Positions 9,345 to 18,728 of a stretch of 64,000 bases of DNA are shown piece after piece. Source of the stretch: Mangrovibacterium sp041596335 (lineage in GTDB: Bacteria > Bacteroidota > Bacteroidia > Bacteroidales > Prolixibacteraceae); contig NZ_JBFHIT010000003.1 in assembly GCF_041596335.1 (NCBI RefSeq), forward strand, positions 124,001 through 188,000, in the 5' to 3' direction. How positions within the stretch are numbered: the stretch's first letter is position 1; every line of letters starts with the position of its first letter. A program made the position numbers and the translations under genes. Below the pieces are notes generated by a model. It was not told where the DNA came from, did not search any database, and saw nothing but the letters and a program-made list of their open reading frames with translations.

Positions 9345-12300
9345 TTAAAACTCCACATTAACACCAAATTGGCATGTAATTGATGAAGGACCATTACCGT
9401 TTACAGCTGAAGTAGTGGTGTATTCTGGATCCCATCCAACATAGTTGCTGAAAACAACTGGATCAAGCACATTGAGGTATAATCTGGCCTTGCTCAAACC
9501 AATCTTGGAGATTACGTCCTTGCTTAAATTATAGCCAAGCGAAATATTTTTTATTTTAACGAAAGACACTTTTCTGTAATTCATTGCTTCTGCCGAATAA
9601 TAAGGACCTTGGTAGCTACCGTATGCCGGATATTTTGCGTCAGTGTTTTCCTCGGGAGCAGGACTGAATCCAATACCTGTAATGTTTCCGTTTGTATCTG
9701 TGATTGGGTTATCCCAATCCGGCCTTGGGGCATCCTGTGGGTAATAATAGTCCTCTGGATCGGCCCACATCATTTGACTTCTGGAATTACGACTAATGGC
9801 ATTGGCCGCAAACTGGTCTCGAACAAACCGACCAGTATTGGCGATCAAGCTTAAATTGAGATCAAAGTTTTTGTACTGCACAGATGTTGTAAAACCTCCG
9901 ATCCATTTAGGATCGGGCGTACCAAGAATGATTTTATCATCGGTTGTAATTGCTCCATCTCCACTCGTATCAACGACCTTTGCATGTCCCGGGTTAGGAT
10001 TGTAATTTGAAAAAAGCTGATTTCCCGCAGCTGCTTGTGCCTCCGGGGTTGAAAATACACCGTTAAACTGATAGTCGTAGATTACGTTAATCGGCTCCCC
10101 GATAAATCGATTTTCCCCAACAACGTCTTCCTTTCTGCCGTATAGCGACACGATTTCGTTTTTGTTTTTTGCAAAGGTGAAAGAGGTGCTCCATCTAAAG
10201 TCTCTTGTTTGAATATTTACGGTGTTTAATGATACTTCAATCCCTCTGTTTCTAGCAGAACCAATATTGTCTGTCATTTCCGATACACCTGATTCTATCG
10301 CCAGTTTTCTGTCCATTAACAATCCTTCTGACAATCGGTTGTAGACTTCCACTGTACCACTGATTCGTTCACCGAAGAATCCGAAATCTACCCCAAGGTT
10401 GTTTTCATTCGTTTTCTCCCAGGTGAGCTTTGTATTTACAGGCACTCCGGGAGTAAATCCACTAACCCCAGTATCGCCATAGTTGTAATAAATTGAACTG
10501 GTATACTCTGGCCCTAGGAAAGTTGTATAAGCACTAATATTATTATTTCCAGATTGTCCGTAGCTGTATCTGAGCTTTAAGTTCGACAAAAAGTTGGCTT
10601 TCAGGAAACTTTCTTCTGATAGTCGCCATGCAAGAGCGAATGACGAGAAGGTGGCCCATTTGTCGGCCAATTTTGAAGAGCCATCGTACCGCAGCGATGT
10701 TGTTAAATAGTATTTTCCTGCATAGTCGTAATTCAGACGTCCCAAATAGGACAACATCTTCACTTCCGAATAGCCAGAGGAGCTGTTGTTCAAATCTAAT
10801 GTGCCGGAGAATAAATTGTACCATTCAGAGTTGTAGGGCAAGGTGTTTACACTCACCTCCAACGATTCCACTCGTGATGAGAAGACGCTATGGATACCAG
10901 TTAACTTAAAGTTGTGCTGGTTGTAGCTTTTATCGTAATTCAGGATATTATCCCAGGTATAATCAAATGTCTCAACGTTGCTCGATTCAGCTGCACGTTG
11001 GGACGCACTGGTTGACATTTCTGTATATGAAGCTTCTCTGTTTCGGGTAAACCTCGGTTGGATGACGGACTTGATAGTTACATCCTTAATTGGTTTTAAC
11101 TGAATAAAAGCGGCTGCTAAAATATCATGTCGCCTTTGATTATCACTTCCATTTTCAATTTCCCAGACGGGATTGGTATTTCCGGTGAAGTTGTTACCCA
11201 CTCCTCCCATGTTTGCGACCAAACCGGGCTGGATCAATAAATCACCTGCCTCATCGTATATTTTAAAAATTGGCGACATCCGGGTTGTCTGCTGATAGGC
11301 CTTTGAGTTTCCAGACTCAATGTTCGACTGGCTCATATTGGCAGTAGCACCGACTTCCACCTTTTCTGAAATTTTGTAATTCAAACTAAGTTTCATGTTG
11401 TATCTCTTCAGGTTTTCTTTGATGTAGATACCTTCTTCATCCTGATATCCGATTCCCATATTGAAACTCATTTTACCTGAATTACCTGCTACGTTCAGAT
11501 AGTGATTATTCTGCATGCCATGCTGTAAAATCTCACCCAGCCAGTCGGTATTTTCTTGATCGTAGGCTCTGCGGGCTGCTTCAGGGTTAGCCATATAAAT
11601 ACCTGAAAGAACAATCTTCCAGTCCTCCATTCCGTTGTCTCCAGCATCCGGGGCATATTGCAAATAAGCATGTGAACGGTAATCAAACCAGTCTCTTCCC
11701 GTGTATTGCTTGGGCAAACGAGCTGAAGTTTTTATCCCAACAGAACCAGTGTATGATACAATAGCCTTTCCTTCTTTAACGTCGTTGGCATTTTTTGTCG
11801 TTACCAGTACAACACCGTTTGAACCTCGCGAACCGTAAATCGCAGTTGAGGAAGCATCCTTTAAGATGTCGATTTTAATGATGTCTGAAGGATTCAGAAA
11901 ATTAATATTATCGGATACAATTCCATCAACTACATAGAGAGGTGAAACACTTGATTCAAAACTATTCAACCCTCGAATTTGGATATCAAAGGCAGCACCA
12001 GGTCTCGCAGAAGTTCGCGAGATGTTCACACCTGCAATTGATCCCTGCATGGATTCCAGAACTCCAGTAGCACCGCGGGCGACCAAAGCTTCTGCGTCGA
12101 CTGTGCCTACAGAACCTGTCAAGTCTTTCTTTTTAACAGAGCCATAACCAACAGCCACAACCTCTTCTAGGCCGATTGTTTCTTCTTCCAACTTGACATT
12201 GACGACTTCTTGGGCTGTAACTTTTGCTTCGTTTGATTTCATCCCAATGAAAGAAAAAACCAAAACGTCTCCATTTTTCGCATTGATTCTATAGTTACCA

Positions 12301-12800
12301 TCTCCATCGGTAATCGTGCCGGTGGCGGTTCCTTTTACAACAATCGTTACTCCAGGTATTGGCACGTTGTTACTGTCGGTAACTTTCCCTGTGATGGGTT
12401 TTTGCTGCCCGACCAAGGAATTTAACACCTCAGAAGAGATTTTCTCTGTGGCAAGTGCAATAATTCGCCCGTTAACACTGTAATTTACATCGGTATTATC
12501 AAAGACTGCATCCAATATTTCTTCGATAGATTTCTGCTCAAAATGAAGACTGAGTTTCCGGTCAACGTCAATATTCTCATTGTAAAAAAAGCGAAATTCA
12601 CTTTGTTCCTCGATCGATTTGAGGATGTTTTCAACACTTGCGTTATTGATAACCAAGTTTAGTTTAGCAGATTGAGAATAGGTTTCATTTGCCAACCCGC
12701 TAATAACGCCTACAAAAAGCAGTAAAATAGTTAGTCTCATCTTTCTTAAAAATTGATGATCCTGTGACCACAGGCCACATTTAACCCGTTTTTTTTTCAT
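9345..12800 (-). CDS. SusC/RagA TonB-dependent outer-membrane transporter with STN domain (system 1)
   Basis: A 1151-residue outer-membrane receptor. A signal segment (about residues 21-43, ending NETYSQ) is followed by a Secretin/TonB short N-terminal (STN) domain at about 45-120, with SVENILKSIEEQSEFRFFYN. A carboxypeptidase-D-like plug extension follows at about 135-215 (ITGKVTDSNNVPIPGVT). The TonB plug starts near 225 (GYGSVKKKDLTGSVG) and holds the DASSTAIYGSRGSNGVVLVTT hallmark (split here only by length). The rest is the 22-strand barrel. The STN domain is the part that contacts FecR in transenvelope signalling, and an ECF sigma and FecR pair lies directly upstream, so substrate binding probably induces this locus. 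The gene pairs with the susD 19 bases downstream. Confidence 0.95.
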   Translation of the reverse strand: MKKKRVKCGLWSQDHQFLRKMRLTILLLFVGVISGLANETYSQSAKLNLVINNASVENILKSIEEQSEFRFFYNENIDVDRKLSLHFEQKSIEEILDAVFDNTDVNYSVNGRIIALATEKISSEVLNSLVGQQKPITGKVTDSNNVPIPGVTIVVKGTATGTITDGDGNYRINAKNGDVLVFSFIGMKSNEAKVTAQEVVNVKLEEETIGLEEVVAVGYGSVKKKDLTGSVGTVDAEALVARGATGVLESMQGSIAGVNISRTSARPGAAFDIQIRGLNSFESSVSPLYVVDGIVSDNINFLNPSDIIKIDILKDASSTAIYGSRGSNGVVLVTTKNANDVKEGKAIVSYTGSVGIKTSARLPKQYTGRDWFDYRSHAYLQYAPDAGDNGMEDWKIVLSGIYMANPEAARRAYDQENTDWLGEILQHGMQNNHYLNVAGNSGKMSFNMGIGYQDEEGIYIKENLKRYNMKLSLNYKISEKVEVGATANMSQSNIESGNSKAYQQTTRMSPIFKIYDEAGDLLIQPGLVANMGGVGNNFTGNTNPVWEIENGSDNQRRHDILAAAFIQLKPIKDVTIKSVIQPRFTRNREASYTEMSTSASQRAAESSNVETFDYTWDNILNYDKSYNQHNFKLTGIHSVFSSRVESLEVSVNTLPYNSEWYNLFSGTLDLNNSSSGYSEVKMLSYLGRLNYDYAGKYYLTTSLRYDGSSKLADKWATFSSFALAWRLSEESFLKANFLSNLKLRYSYGQSGNNNISAYTTFLGPEYTSSIYYNYGDTGVSGFTPGVPVNTKLTWEKTNENNLGVDFGFFGERISGTVEVYNRLSEGLLMDRKLAIESGVSEMTDNIGSARNRGIEVSLNTVNIQTRDFRWSTSFTFAKNKNEIVSLYGRKEDVVGENRFIGEPINVIYDYQFNGVFSTPEAQAAAGNQLFSNYNPNPGHAKVVDTSGDGAITTDDKIILGTPDPKWIGGFTTSVQYKNFDLNLSLIANTGRFVRDQFAANAISRNSRSQMMWADPEDYYYPQDAPRPDWDNPITDTNGNITGIGFSPAPEENTDAKYPAYGSYQGPYYSAEAMNYRKVSFVKIKNISLGYNLSKDVISKIGLSKARLYLNVLDPVVFSNYVGWDPEYTTTSAVNGNGPSSITCQFGVNVEF

Positions 12801-12840
12801 ACCTCTTTAATGTTTAGTTTAATAAATTGCAATCGTTAAA

Positions 12841-12888
12841 TCAGATTTTAAGAAAGGACGGAAGCGCTAACCTCTGTCCCTTCGTTTT
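12841..12888 (-). terminator. Imperfect hairpin between fecR and susC
   Basis: In the 93-base gap after the FecR stop, the minus strand carries GGGACAGAGG, a short loop and CTTCCGTCCTTTC, then a TTAAAAT run. The stem needs a bulge and G-U pairs, so this is a weak candidate. It could attenuate read-through from the sigma/FecR genes into susC. Confidence 0.35.
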
Positions 12889-12893
12889 TTTAG

Positions 12894-13883
12894 TTATGCA
12901 TTGTGTTTTTTAACTTTTATTTTAATAATTCGTGTTTTTTTGTCGTATGTATATTCAATCGGCAAGGTTATTTCGATTATTCCAAGTACCTCTGAAATTG
13001 TTTCCATCTCAATTGTTCCTGTAAACCATAAATTCTTGGTTTCTTTTAAATCCAATTCAATTTTTACATTGTACCAGCGTTCCAGCATTTTTACCACTTC
13101 GACCAGCGGCTTTCGCACAAAAATGAGCTTGCCGTCTTTCCACGAAACAAATTCGCCAACTTCAACAGCCTGAACCTGTAATTGATTCTTTACATTTAGA
13201 AAAGCCTGTTCGCCGGGTTTTAAAGTCTTTTTTCCTGATTTGGTGTTTACTTCCAGCGAGCCTTGTTCTAGCGTAGTGATAAAGTTTTCATTCGGGTAAG
13301 CTTTTACATTGAATTCAGTACCGAATACATGGATGTCTCCGTATGTTGTATTTACGATGAATGTACTAGCGTTCTTTTTGACGTCGAAATAGGCTTCGCC
13401 CTTCAGTTCAACCTTTCTGTTATTATTAAAATTTGCGGAAAATGCGATCTCGCTTTCCGAATTTAACCACACGTTGGAGCCGTCAGGCAATTCAATGTTT
13501 GCTTTTGCTCCGGCAGGGGAGGAAAAATGGTTGGTCAGTTCAGAACCTGCAGATAGATATAATGAATTGTAGAAAAATGCCAATGTTGTAAATAATCCAA
13601 TGATGAGTACTGCAGCAAGGCGCAAGCTTATCTTGTACAACCGTATGGTTTTTGCTGGTTGCTTGTTCTCACTCAGGGCAATTTGTCGATGAATCCTCCC
13701 CAATAAATCGGTATTCGAGGGTGCATCAACCTGAGGCTTTAAAGTATCCCAGCTTTCTCTCATCAGGTCATTTAGAACCATGCTATTTTTCGAATTTCGG
13801 AGAATTTCTACGATAAGAAGGTACTCGTCAGGAGTACAGGTGCCATTCAAATATTTTACAAATATTTTTTCCATTTCATTCAA
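12894..13883 (-). CDS. FecR-family anti-sigma factor
   Basis: A 329-residue inner-membrane regulator. The cytoplasmic N-terminal part (residues 1-80) holds the sigma factor. One transmembrane segment lies at about 85-108 (LRLAAVLIIGLFTTLAFF). The FecR domain at about 125-220 carries PAGAKANIELPDGSNVWLNSES and EAYFDVKKNASTFIVNT, and the C-terminal DUF4974-type domain at about 250-325 (WKDGKLIFVRKPLVEVVKMLERWYN, split only for length) contacts the STN domain of SusC. It lies 54 bases after the sigma gene and 93 before susC, the standard order. It should release or activate the sigma factor when the SusC at 9345-12800 binds its substrate. Confidence 0.93.
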   Translation of the reverse strand: MNEMEKIFVKYLNGTCTPDEYLLIVEILRNSKNSMVLNDLMRESWDTLKPQVDAPSNTDLLGRIHRQIALSENKQPAKTIRLYKISLRLAAVLIIGLFTTLAFFYNSLYLSAGSELTNHFSSPAGAKANIELPDGSNVWLNSESEIAFSANFNNNRKVELKGEAYFDVKKNASTFIVNTTYGDIHVFGTEFNVKAYPNENFITTLEQGSLEVNTKSGKKTLKPGEQAFLNVKNQLQVQAVEVGEFVSWKDGKLIFVRKPLVEVVKMLERWYNVKIELDLKETKNLWFTGTIEMETISEVLGIIEITLPIEYTYDKKTRIIKIKVKKHNA

Positions 13884-13937
13884 TCTACTATATGTTAATA
13901 CACCAAGTCGGTCGTTTACCCCTGCCCGAAAGAAAAA

Positions 13938-14534
13938 TTAGCGAAAAATTATTTGAAAAAAGATCCAGAGTTCCAGTCCAAGACTTGGTATTCTCTTTTT
14001 TAAGAACTTAAGAGCATGGGTCATATGGTCTTCAACGGTCTTGACAGAAATGCTCAGTTCTGCTGCAATTTCAGGATTTGTTTTTCCTTCCTCCCTGCTC
14101 ATCAGATAGATTCGGCGTCTCTTTTCCGGTAGTTGAAAAATGAATTCATTCACTTTCTCATTAAAATCACGATATTCAATTTCGTGTTGTGTCACGAACT
14201 CAGTGCTAACAGAATTAGAGAAGTGGTTCTCCATGAATTGCTCTGACTTTAGTCGCGATCGCATGTCATTTAGGAGGGTGTTTTTTGTAACAGTATAAAG
14301 GAATGCGTTGTAGGTGCCTATGTTTTTGATGTTACGACGATTCATCCATACTTTGACAAATACTTCTTGCAGGATATCCTCAATGCCTTCCGTTGTTTTC
14401 AAGAACATTTTGGAATAGAAATATAGCTTTGAATAGTATAAGTGATAGAGGCAATCGAAGGCACGTTTGTCATCGTTTGCCATATCTCTTAAAATTACAG
14501 CCAAATCTGTTGAGTTTTGCATCCTTTGTTGCAT
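13938..14534 (-). CDS. ECF RNA polymerase sigma factor (FecI-like, Bacteroidota type)
   Basis: A 198-residue sigma-70 family protein. Region 2 is at about residues 22-90 (FDCLYHLYYSKLYFYSKMFL, then EDILQEVFVKVWMNR, the usual Bacteroidota core). Region 4 is at about 125-180, with a LPEKRRRIYLMSREEGKTNPEIA helix-turn-helix and SVKTVEDHMTHALKFL. It is the first gene of the signalling and transport series sigma, FecR, SusC, SusD. It starts 75 bases after the end of the ABC permease gene. An 8-base inverted repeat (CTGACGAT/ATCGTCAG, 14540-14547 and 14596-14603) flanks the space upstream; I cannot say whether it is functional. Confidence 0.93.
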   Translation of the reverse strand: MQQRMQNSTDLAVILRDMANDDKRAFDCLYHLYYSKLYFYSKMFLKTTEGIEDILQEVFVKVWMNRRNIKNIGTYNAFLYTVTKNTLLNDMRSRLKSEQFMENHFSNSVSTEFVTQHEIEYRDFNEKVNEFIFQLPEKRRRIYLMSREEGKTNPEIAAELSISVKTVEDHMTHALKFLKKRIPSLGLELWIFFQIIFR

Positions 14535-14609
14535 TGGTCCTGACGATAGAACGAAAATGATAAGAAACTCTACTTCAATCTTGTTTCGTATTTAGATCGT
14601 CAGAATAGG

Positions 14610-15584
14610 TTATTCTTCTTTCGCATTAAATTTTTCAATCACTACTGCCAGCAGAATCACAAATCCTTTGATGACTTGTTGCCAGAACGGAGATACGTTG
14701 AGCAGGACCAAACCGTTATTCAGCACACCAATAATCAATGCACCCTGTACGGTTCCCATGATGGTTCCTTTACCACCGGAGAGTGACGTACCTCCAATAA
14801 CAACTGCGGCAATAGAGTCGAGTTCAAAACCGAAACCGGCATTGGGTTGAGCTGAGTCGAGCCTCGAAGTGACTAAAATTCCGCCAATTCCGGCCAATGC
14901 ACCTGCAATAGAATAAACGATGATTTTAATTTTCTTGATTTTAAGACCGGAAAGTTTGGCTGCGGTTTCGTTGCCTCCGATTGCATATATATGACGACCC
15001 AGTGTGGTTTTGTTGGTTAGAATAACTGCTGCCAGAACGATAAAAGCTGAAATCCATACCGGCATTGGAATGCCCAAAAACCAACCAGTACCGATAAAAG
15101 CCATGTTGTCGCCAAGTCCGGTGATTGGAAAGCCGCCAGTTAACAGCATGGTGAAACCCCGGGCAATGGTTAGCATGGCAAGCGTTGCAACAAAAGGCGG
15201 TACCTTAAACCGGGTGATTGTAAATCCGTTGAACCAGCCAAGCAATGTTCCTACAAGAGTACCTCCAAGCAACGCGCCAAGCAAGGTGAATCCGATGAAG
15301 AGATTAGCATCGGTAAATTCGGCGCCAAATTTCAGCATGCCTGCTGTTACTGCTCCGGCAAGTGCCAGTATGGACCCAACCGAAAGATCAATGCCTCCGG
15401 TCAGAATCACCAGTGTCATTCCCACCGAAATCACCATGTTGACGGAAATCTGGCGCATGACGTTCCAGCTGTTCTCCGCACTTAGAAAACGGTCGGATAA
15501 AATACTTAAAGCGACACACATCACCAGCAAAGCAATGATGGATTGGAATTTAATTAGCTTATGTTTTAGTTCTGTTGTATTCAT
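14610..15584 (-). CDS. Sugar ABC transporter permease, RbsC-like (candidate D-apiose importer)
   Basis: A 324-residue polytopic inner-membrane protein of the BPD_transp_2 family (ribose/xylose type), with about ten hydrophobic segments. Family landmarks are VGMTLVILTGGIDLSVGS (about 52-69) and the cytoplasmic loop AIGGNETAAKLSGL (about 199-212) that docks on the ATPase. It closes the operon SBP, DUF2291, ATPase, permease, only 11 bases after the ATPase gene. Monosaccharide ABC importers of this type are unusual in Bacteroidota glycan loci, where symporters dominate. Being in series with the kinase, isomerase and split transketolase genes makes apiose the most likely cargo. That is inference; ribose or xylose transport by homology alone cannot be excluded. 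Confidence 0.92.
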   Translation of the reverse strand: MNTTELKHKLIKFQSIIALLVMCVALSILSDRFLSAENSWNVMRQISVNMVISVGMTLVILTGGIDLSVGSILALAGAVTAGMLKFGAEFTDANLFIGFTLLGALLGGTLVGTLLGWFNGFTITRFKVPPFVATLAMLTIARGFTMLLTGGFPITGLGDNMAFIGTGWFLGIPMPVWISAFIVLAAVILTNKTTLGRHIYAIGGNETAAKLSGLKIKKIKIIVYSIAGALAGIGGILVTSRLDSAQPNAGFGFELDSIAAVVIGGTSLSGGKGTIMGTVQGALIIGVLNNGLVLLNVSPFWQQVIKGFVILLAVVIEKFNAKEE

Positions 15585-15595
15585 AGGTTCTTGAT

Positions 15596-17131
15596 TTATT
15601 CTTTTTCTGCCAGAGCAGCTTTCATGATAATCTCTTCGGAAGCTTCTTCCCGGCTAAGTTTTGCGGTCAATTTTGATTCGGATAAAACCAGGATGTTGTC
15701 GGAGATGGCGAGTATCTCGGGCAATTCGGAAGAAACAAAAATGATCCCCATCCCCTGGGCAGCCAACTCGCTGATCAATTTGTAAATCTCACTTTTTGCT
15801 CCAACATCGATTCCCCGGGTTGGCTCATCCAGCAGCAAGACCTTCGGATTGGTAGCCAGCCATTTGGCGATCACCACTTTTTGCTGGTTTCCGCCGCTCA
15901 GCTTTTCTACTGCCATTTTCGGTGATGAAACTTTGGTGTTCAGTTTTCGGATAAAAAGTTCGCTGAGTTCGGCTTCCTTTTTATGATCGATGAAGTTAAA
16001 TTTCGATAGCTGCTTCAAACTGGCCATGCTGGTATTTTTCGCCACACTCATATTCAGCACCAGACCCTGAAGTTTACGGTCTTCAGGAACAAGGGCAATA
16101 CCTGCGGCAATCGCATCATCCACGTTGCGGATTTTTTGCACTTTTCCTTCGATAATGATCTGACCGGAAACGTGTTGTGGATAAAGTCCGAAAATAGCTT
16201 CCAGTACTTCCGTGCGTCCGGCGCCCATTAGTCCGCAAATGCCGAGAACTTCTCCTTCTTTTAAGGTGAAATTGACATCCCGGACCAGGAAATCATTTTT
16301 GTTTTCAGGATTGCGGAAATTCAAATTTTCAACGCGCAAGATTTCCTTGTCTCTTGCAGCATTTGTCTTTTGAAAGCTGTCTCTCAGGTCTCGTCCAACC
16401 ATGAGCCGGATGAGCTGATCTTTCGTCGTTCCCTGCATTCGCCCCGATCCCATACTTCTTCCGTCGCGCAGCACGGCGTAGCGATCAGCGATCTCGAAGA
16501 GTTCTTTGAGTTTGTGCGAAATGTAAACAATGGCCACCCCTCGGGATCGGAGTTCGCTGATGATTTTGAACAGCAATTCAACCTCATGATCACTGATGGC
16601 TGAAGTCGGTTCATCCATAATCAAAACTTTTGACTCGAGCAGCAGCGCTTTAGCGATTTCGACCAACTGCTGCTGACCAACCCGAAGCTGATTTAATGGC
16701 GCTGATGGATGAACATCCAAATGAAGTCGATTTAAAAGCTCTTTCGCCTTTTTGTGCATGGCCGGGTAATCCAGCATGCCGAACCGGTTGGTCTTCTCGT
16801 TACCAAGGAACAGGTTTTCGGTGATGCTGAGATAGGGGATGAGGTTCAGTTCCTGGTGGATGATGACTACACCTTGCTGGCCGGCCTCTTTTGGGTTTTT
16901 ATAGTTTACTTTCTCACCATTCAGAAGCACATCGCCCTCGTAGTCGGGATAAACACCCGAAACGATTTTCATGAGTGTCGATTTGCCTGCTCCGTTTTCA
17001 CCAATGATAGCGGTTACCTCGCCCGGATAAATTTCAAGGTTAACATCCCGAAGGGCATAAACTCCCGAAAAGTCCTTGGAAACATTTTTGATCTCCAGTA
17101 CCGGTGCCTGATTGTTATTCTGTTTTTCCAT
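15596..17131 (-). CDS. Sugar ABC transporter ATP-binding protein, RbsA-like with two ATPase domains
   Basis: A 511-residue cytoplasmic ATPase built from two ABC domains. The first (about 12-245) has Walker A GENGAGKS at 44-51, signature LRVGQQQLVEIAK and Walker B KVLIMDEPTSA. The second (about 260-500) has the degenerate Walker A GLMGAGRTE, which is normal for RbsA/XylG/MglA proteins, plus signature LSGGNQQKVVIAKWL and Walker B KVLLLDEPTRGID. It energises import together with the permease downstream. Its start overlaps the end of the DUF2291 gene by 17 bases, which points to translational coupling. Confidence 0.94.
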   Translation of the reverse strand: MEKQNNNQAPVLEIKNVSKDFSGVYALRDVNLEIYPGEVTAIIGENGAGKSTLMKIVSGVYPDYEGDVLLNGEKVNYKNPKEAGQQGVVIIHQELNLIPYLSITENLFLGNEKTNRFGMLDYPAMHKKAKELLNRLHLDVHPSAPLNQLRVGQQQLVEIAKALLLESKVLIMDEPTSAISDHEVELLFKIISELRSRGVAIVYISHKLKELFEIADRYAVLRDGRSMGSGRMQGTTKDQLIRLMVGRDLRDSFQKTNAARDKEILRVENLNFRNPENKNDFLVRDVNFTLKEGEVLGICGLMGAGRTEVLEAIFGLYPQHVSGQIIIEGKVQKIRNVDDAIAAGIALVPEDRKLQGLVLNMSVAKNTSMASLKQLSKFNFIDHKKEAELSELFIRKLNTKVSSPKMAVEKLSGGNQQKVVIAKWLATNPKVLLLDEPTRGIDVGAKSEIYKLISELAAQGMGIIFVSSELPEILAISDNILVLSESKLTAKLSREEASEEIIMKAALAEKE

Positions 17132-17750
17132 CGGAAATTATTGCTTTAACCGGAACGATACTTAATGCTTCAGGGATGTTTTCATCCTCTCGTAATTCAG
17201 CAAATCCGGCAAAATCGATTTGTTTTCCTGTGGCTGCCGATTGCTTCAACCGTGTAATGACTTTCTCTTTCACCAATTTGTTGATGGCCACCGACACATT
17301 GTTAAAATCGGTCATATTGACGAACTGATCAATATCAACTTGTCCGGAGCCATCGCGAACAGCGTTTCCAAAAATGAATTCTGTCGCAATTTTAATGGTG
17401 TCCCGATTGCAAACTACGGCAATGTATTCTTCCTGAACAGAACTAATTATTCCGTTGCCCTTTATACCGAAGTAGGCTGTTTTCGAAATGCCCAGCTTCT
17501 TTCCGTATCGTTGAAAAGCTTGCTCCGGATTTTGATTTAATTGTGTCATCAAAAGGGATGCGTCGGGAGCATCGGCGATGCTGGCAGGGAGACTTTCGGT
17601 CCAAAATTGATTGGCATATTCCGTCGCATTAAAAGCAGATGTCTTCGTTCTGAATTGATATTCCTGAAGGTTTTCGATGTTCAGCGAAAAATAAACAACT
17701 GCGAGAACTGACGCTGCCACCAGTGAGTAGTTCACTATTTTATTTTTCAT
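17115..17750 (-). CDS. DUF2291 family protein, accessory of a sugar ABC importer
   Basis: A 211-residue protein with one N-terminal membrane anchor (about residues 8-26, LVAASVLAVVYFSLNIENL) and a periplasmic remainder. Features of DUF2291 are ATEYANQFWTESLPA (about 43-57) and the C-terminal RLKQSAATGKQIDFAGFAEL (about 171-190). Members of this family are repeatedly found inside RbsABC-type operons, usually between the binding protein and the ATPase, as here (6 bases after the binding protein, 17-base overlap with the ATPase). I do not know a proven biochemical role. A periplasmic helper of the importer is a reasonable guess. Confidence 0.85.
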   Translation of the reverse strand: MKNKIVNYSLVAASVLAVVYFSLNIENLQEYQFRTKTSAFNATEYANQFWTESLPASIADAPDASLLMTQLNQNPEQAFQRYGKKLGISKTAYFGIKGNGIISSVQEEYIAVVCNRDTIKIATEFIFGNAVRDGSGQVDIDQFVNMTDFNNVSVAINKLVKEKVITRLKQSAATGKQIDFAGFAELREDENIPEALSIVPVKAIISDGKTE

Positions 17751-17756
17751 ATCAGT

Positions 17757-18698
17757 TCAATTTTCAGGTTGGTATTTCGAAACATTGTCGGCGGTAACCA
17801 ATTCTACTTCAACCGGCATTTTGTGGTGGATATCGGTTTGTCCGTTTAGATACTGATCCGCTAATTCGGCTGACTTTTTTGCCATCAGAACCGGGAATTG
17901 CATCACCGTTGCTGCCAATTTCCCATCGGCGATGGCCTTAATGGCGTCGTTGGAACCATCGAAGCCAAAAACTTTGATTTGATCTGCTTTCCCGGCAGCT
18001 AAAACCGCCTGGTAAGCGCCTAATGCCATGGCGTCGTTTCCGCAAAAAACCGCATCAATATCAGGCTGAGCCTGCATGATTGTTTCCATCACATCCATCG
18101 CCTTGTTGCGGTCGAAGTCGGCACTTTGCTGAGCAACCATTTTCAGCCCGGGAAATTCATCCACGACACTGTGAAACCCGTTGGAGCGGTTCCAGGTATT
18201 GTTGTCGCCCACCAAACCTAAAATTTCAACATAATTGCCTTGCTGATTCATCTGCTTTACAAAGTATTCGCCGAGCTTGACGCAGCCGGTAAAACTGTCG
18301 GACAGCAATTGCGAAGCTGCTGCATCGCGTGAGTTGATTTCGCGGTCCATGCAGAAAGTCGGGATGCCGGCCGCTTTTGCTCGTTTGACATTTAAAACAG
18401 AACCATCGGCATCGGTGGGATTAAAGAGAATGGCATTGTATCCCATCGCGATGATATTGTCGAAGTGCTCGGCTTCCTTGGCCGAATTGTTCTGCGAGTC
18501 GAATACCTGTGCTTCGTAACCCAGTTCGCGGGCCCGTGCAGCTGCTGATTCGCCCAAAACAACAAACCAAGGGTTGTTTAGCGTTGAAATCACGACTGCC
18601 ATTTTCTTCGGCTGGCCGACCGGTGCGCGGTTACAACTTTCAGTCACTGCAAAAAGTGACAGGAAGATTATAAAAGATAAGATTTGATTTCTGCTCAT
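17757..18698 (-). CDS. Periplasmic sugar-binding lipoprotein, RbsB-like (candidate D-apiose-binding protein)
   Basis: A 313-residue Peripla_BP_4 protein. The lipobox-like end of the signal (VTESC, Cys22) suggests a lipoprotein tethered in the periplasm. The family core starts at KKMAVVISTLNNPWFVVLGE (about 31-50). Ligand loops include FNPTDADGS (96-104), CMDREINS, the hinge sequence VFCGNDAMALGAY and FGFDGSNDAIKAI. The ribose-binding-protein pattern is clear. It is the first gene of the transport part of the operon, 30 bases after the DUF5060 glycosidase gene. That position links a glycan-trimming lipoprotein directly with a monosaccharide importer. The ligand is inferred to be apiose from the catabolic genes next door. 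Confidence 0.9.
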   Translation of the reverse strand: MSRNQILSFIIFLSLFAVTESCNRAPVGQPKKMAVVISTLNNPWFVVLGESAAARARELGYEAQVFDSQNNSAKEAEHFDNIIAMGYNAILFNPTDADGSVLNVKRAKAAGIPTFCMDREINSRDAAASQLLSDSFTGCVKLGEYFVKQMNQQGNYVEILGLVGDNNTWNRSNGFHSVVDEFPGLKMVAQQSADFDRNKAMDVMETIMQAQPDIDAVFCGNDAMALGAYQAVLAAGKADQIKVFGFDGSNDAIKAIADGKLAATVMQFPVLMAKKSAELADQYLNGQTDIHHKMPVEVELVTADNVSKYQPEN

Positions 18699-18728
18699 AA
18701 GAATTTTTAGTTCGGTTTAGTTTGACTA

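Noticed and set aside
14540..14603. Inverted repeat CTGACGAT/ATCGTCAG upstream of the sigma gene as an operator or terminator
   Set aside because: Only eight bases per arm and 48 bases apart; too weak to call without comparison to other genomes.
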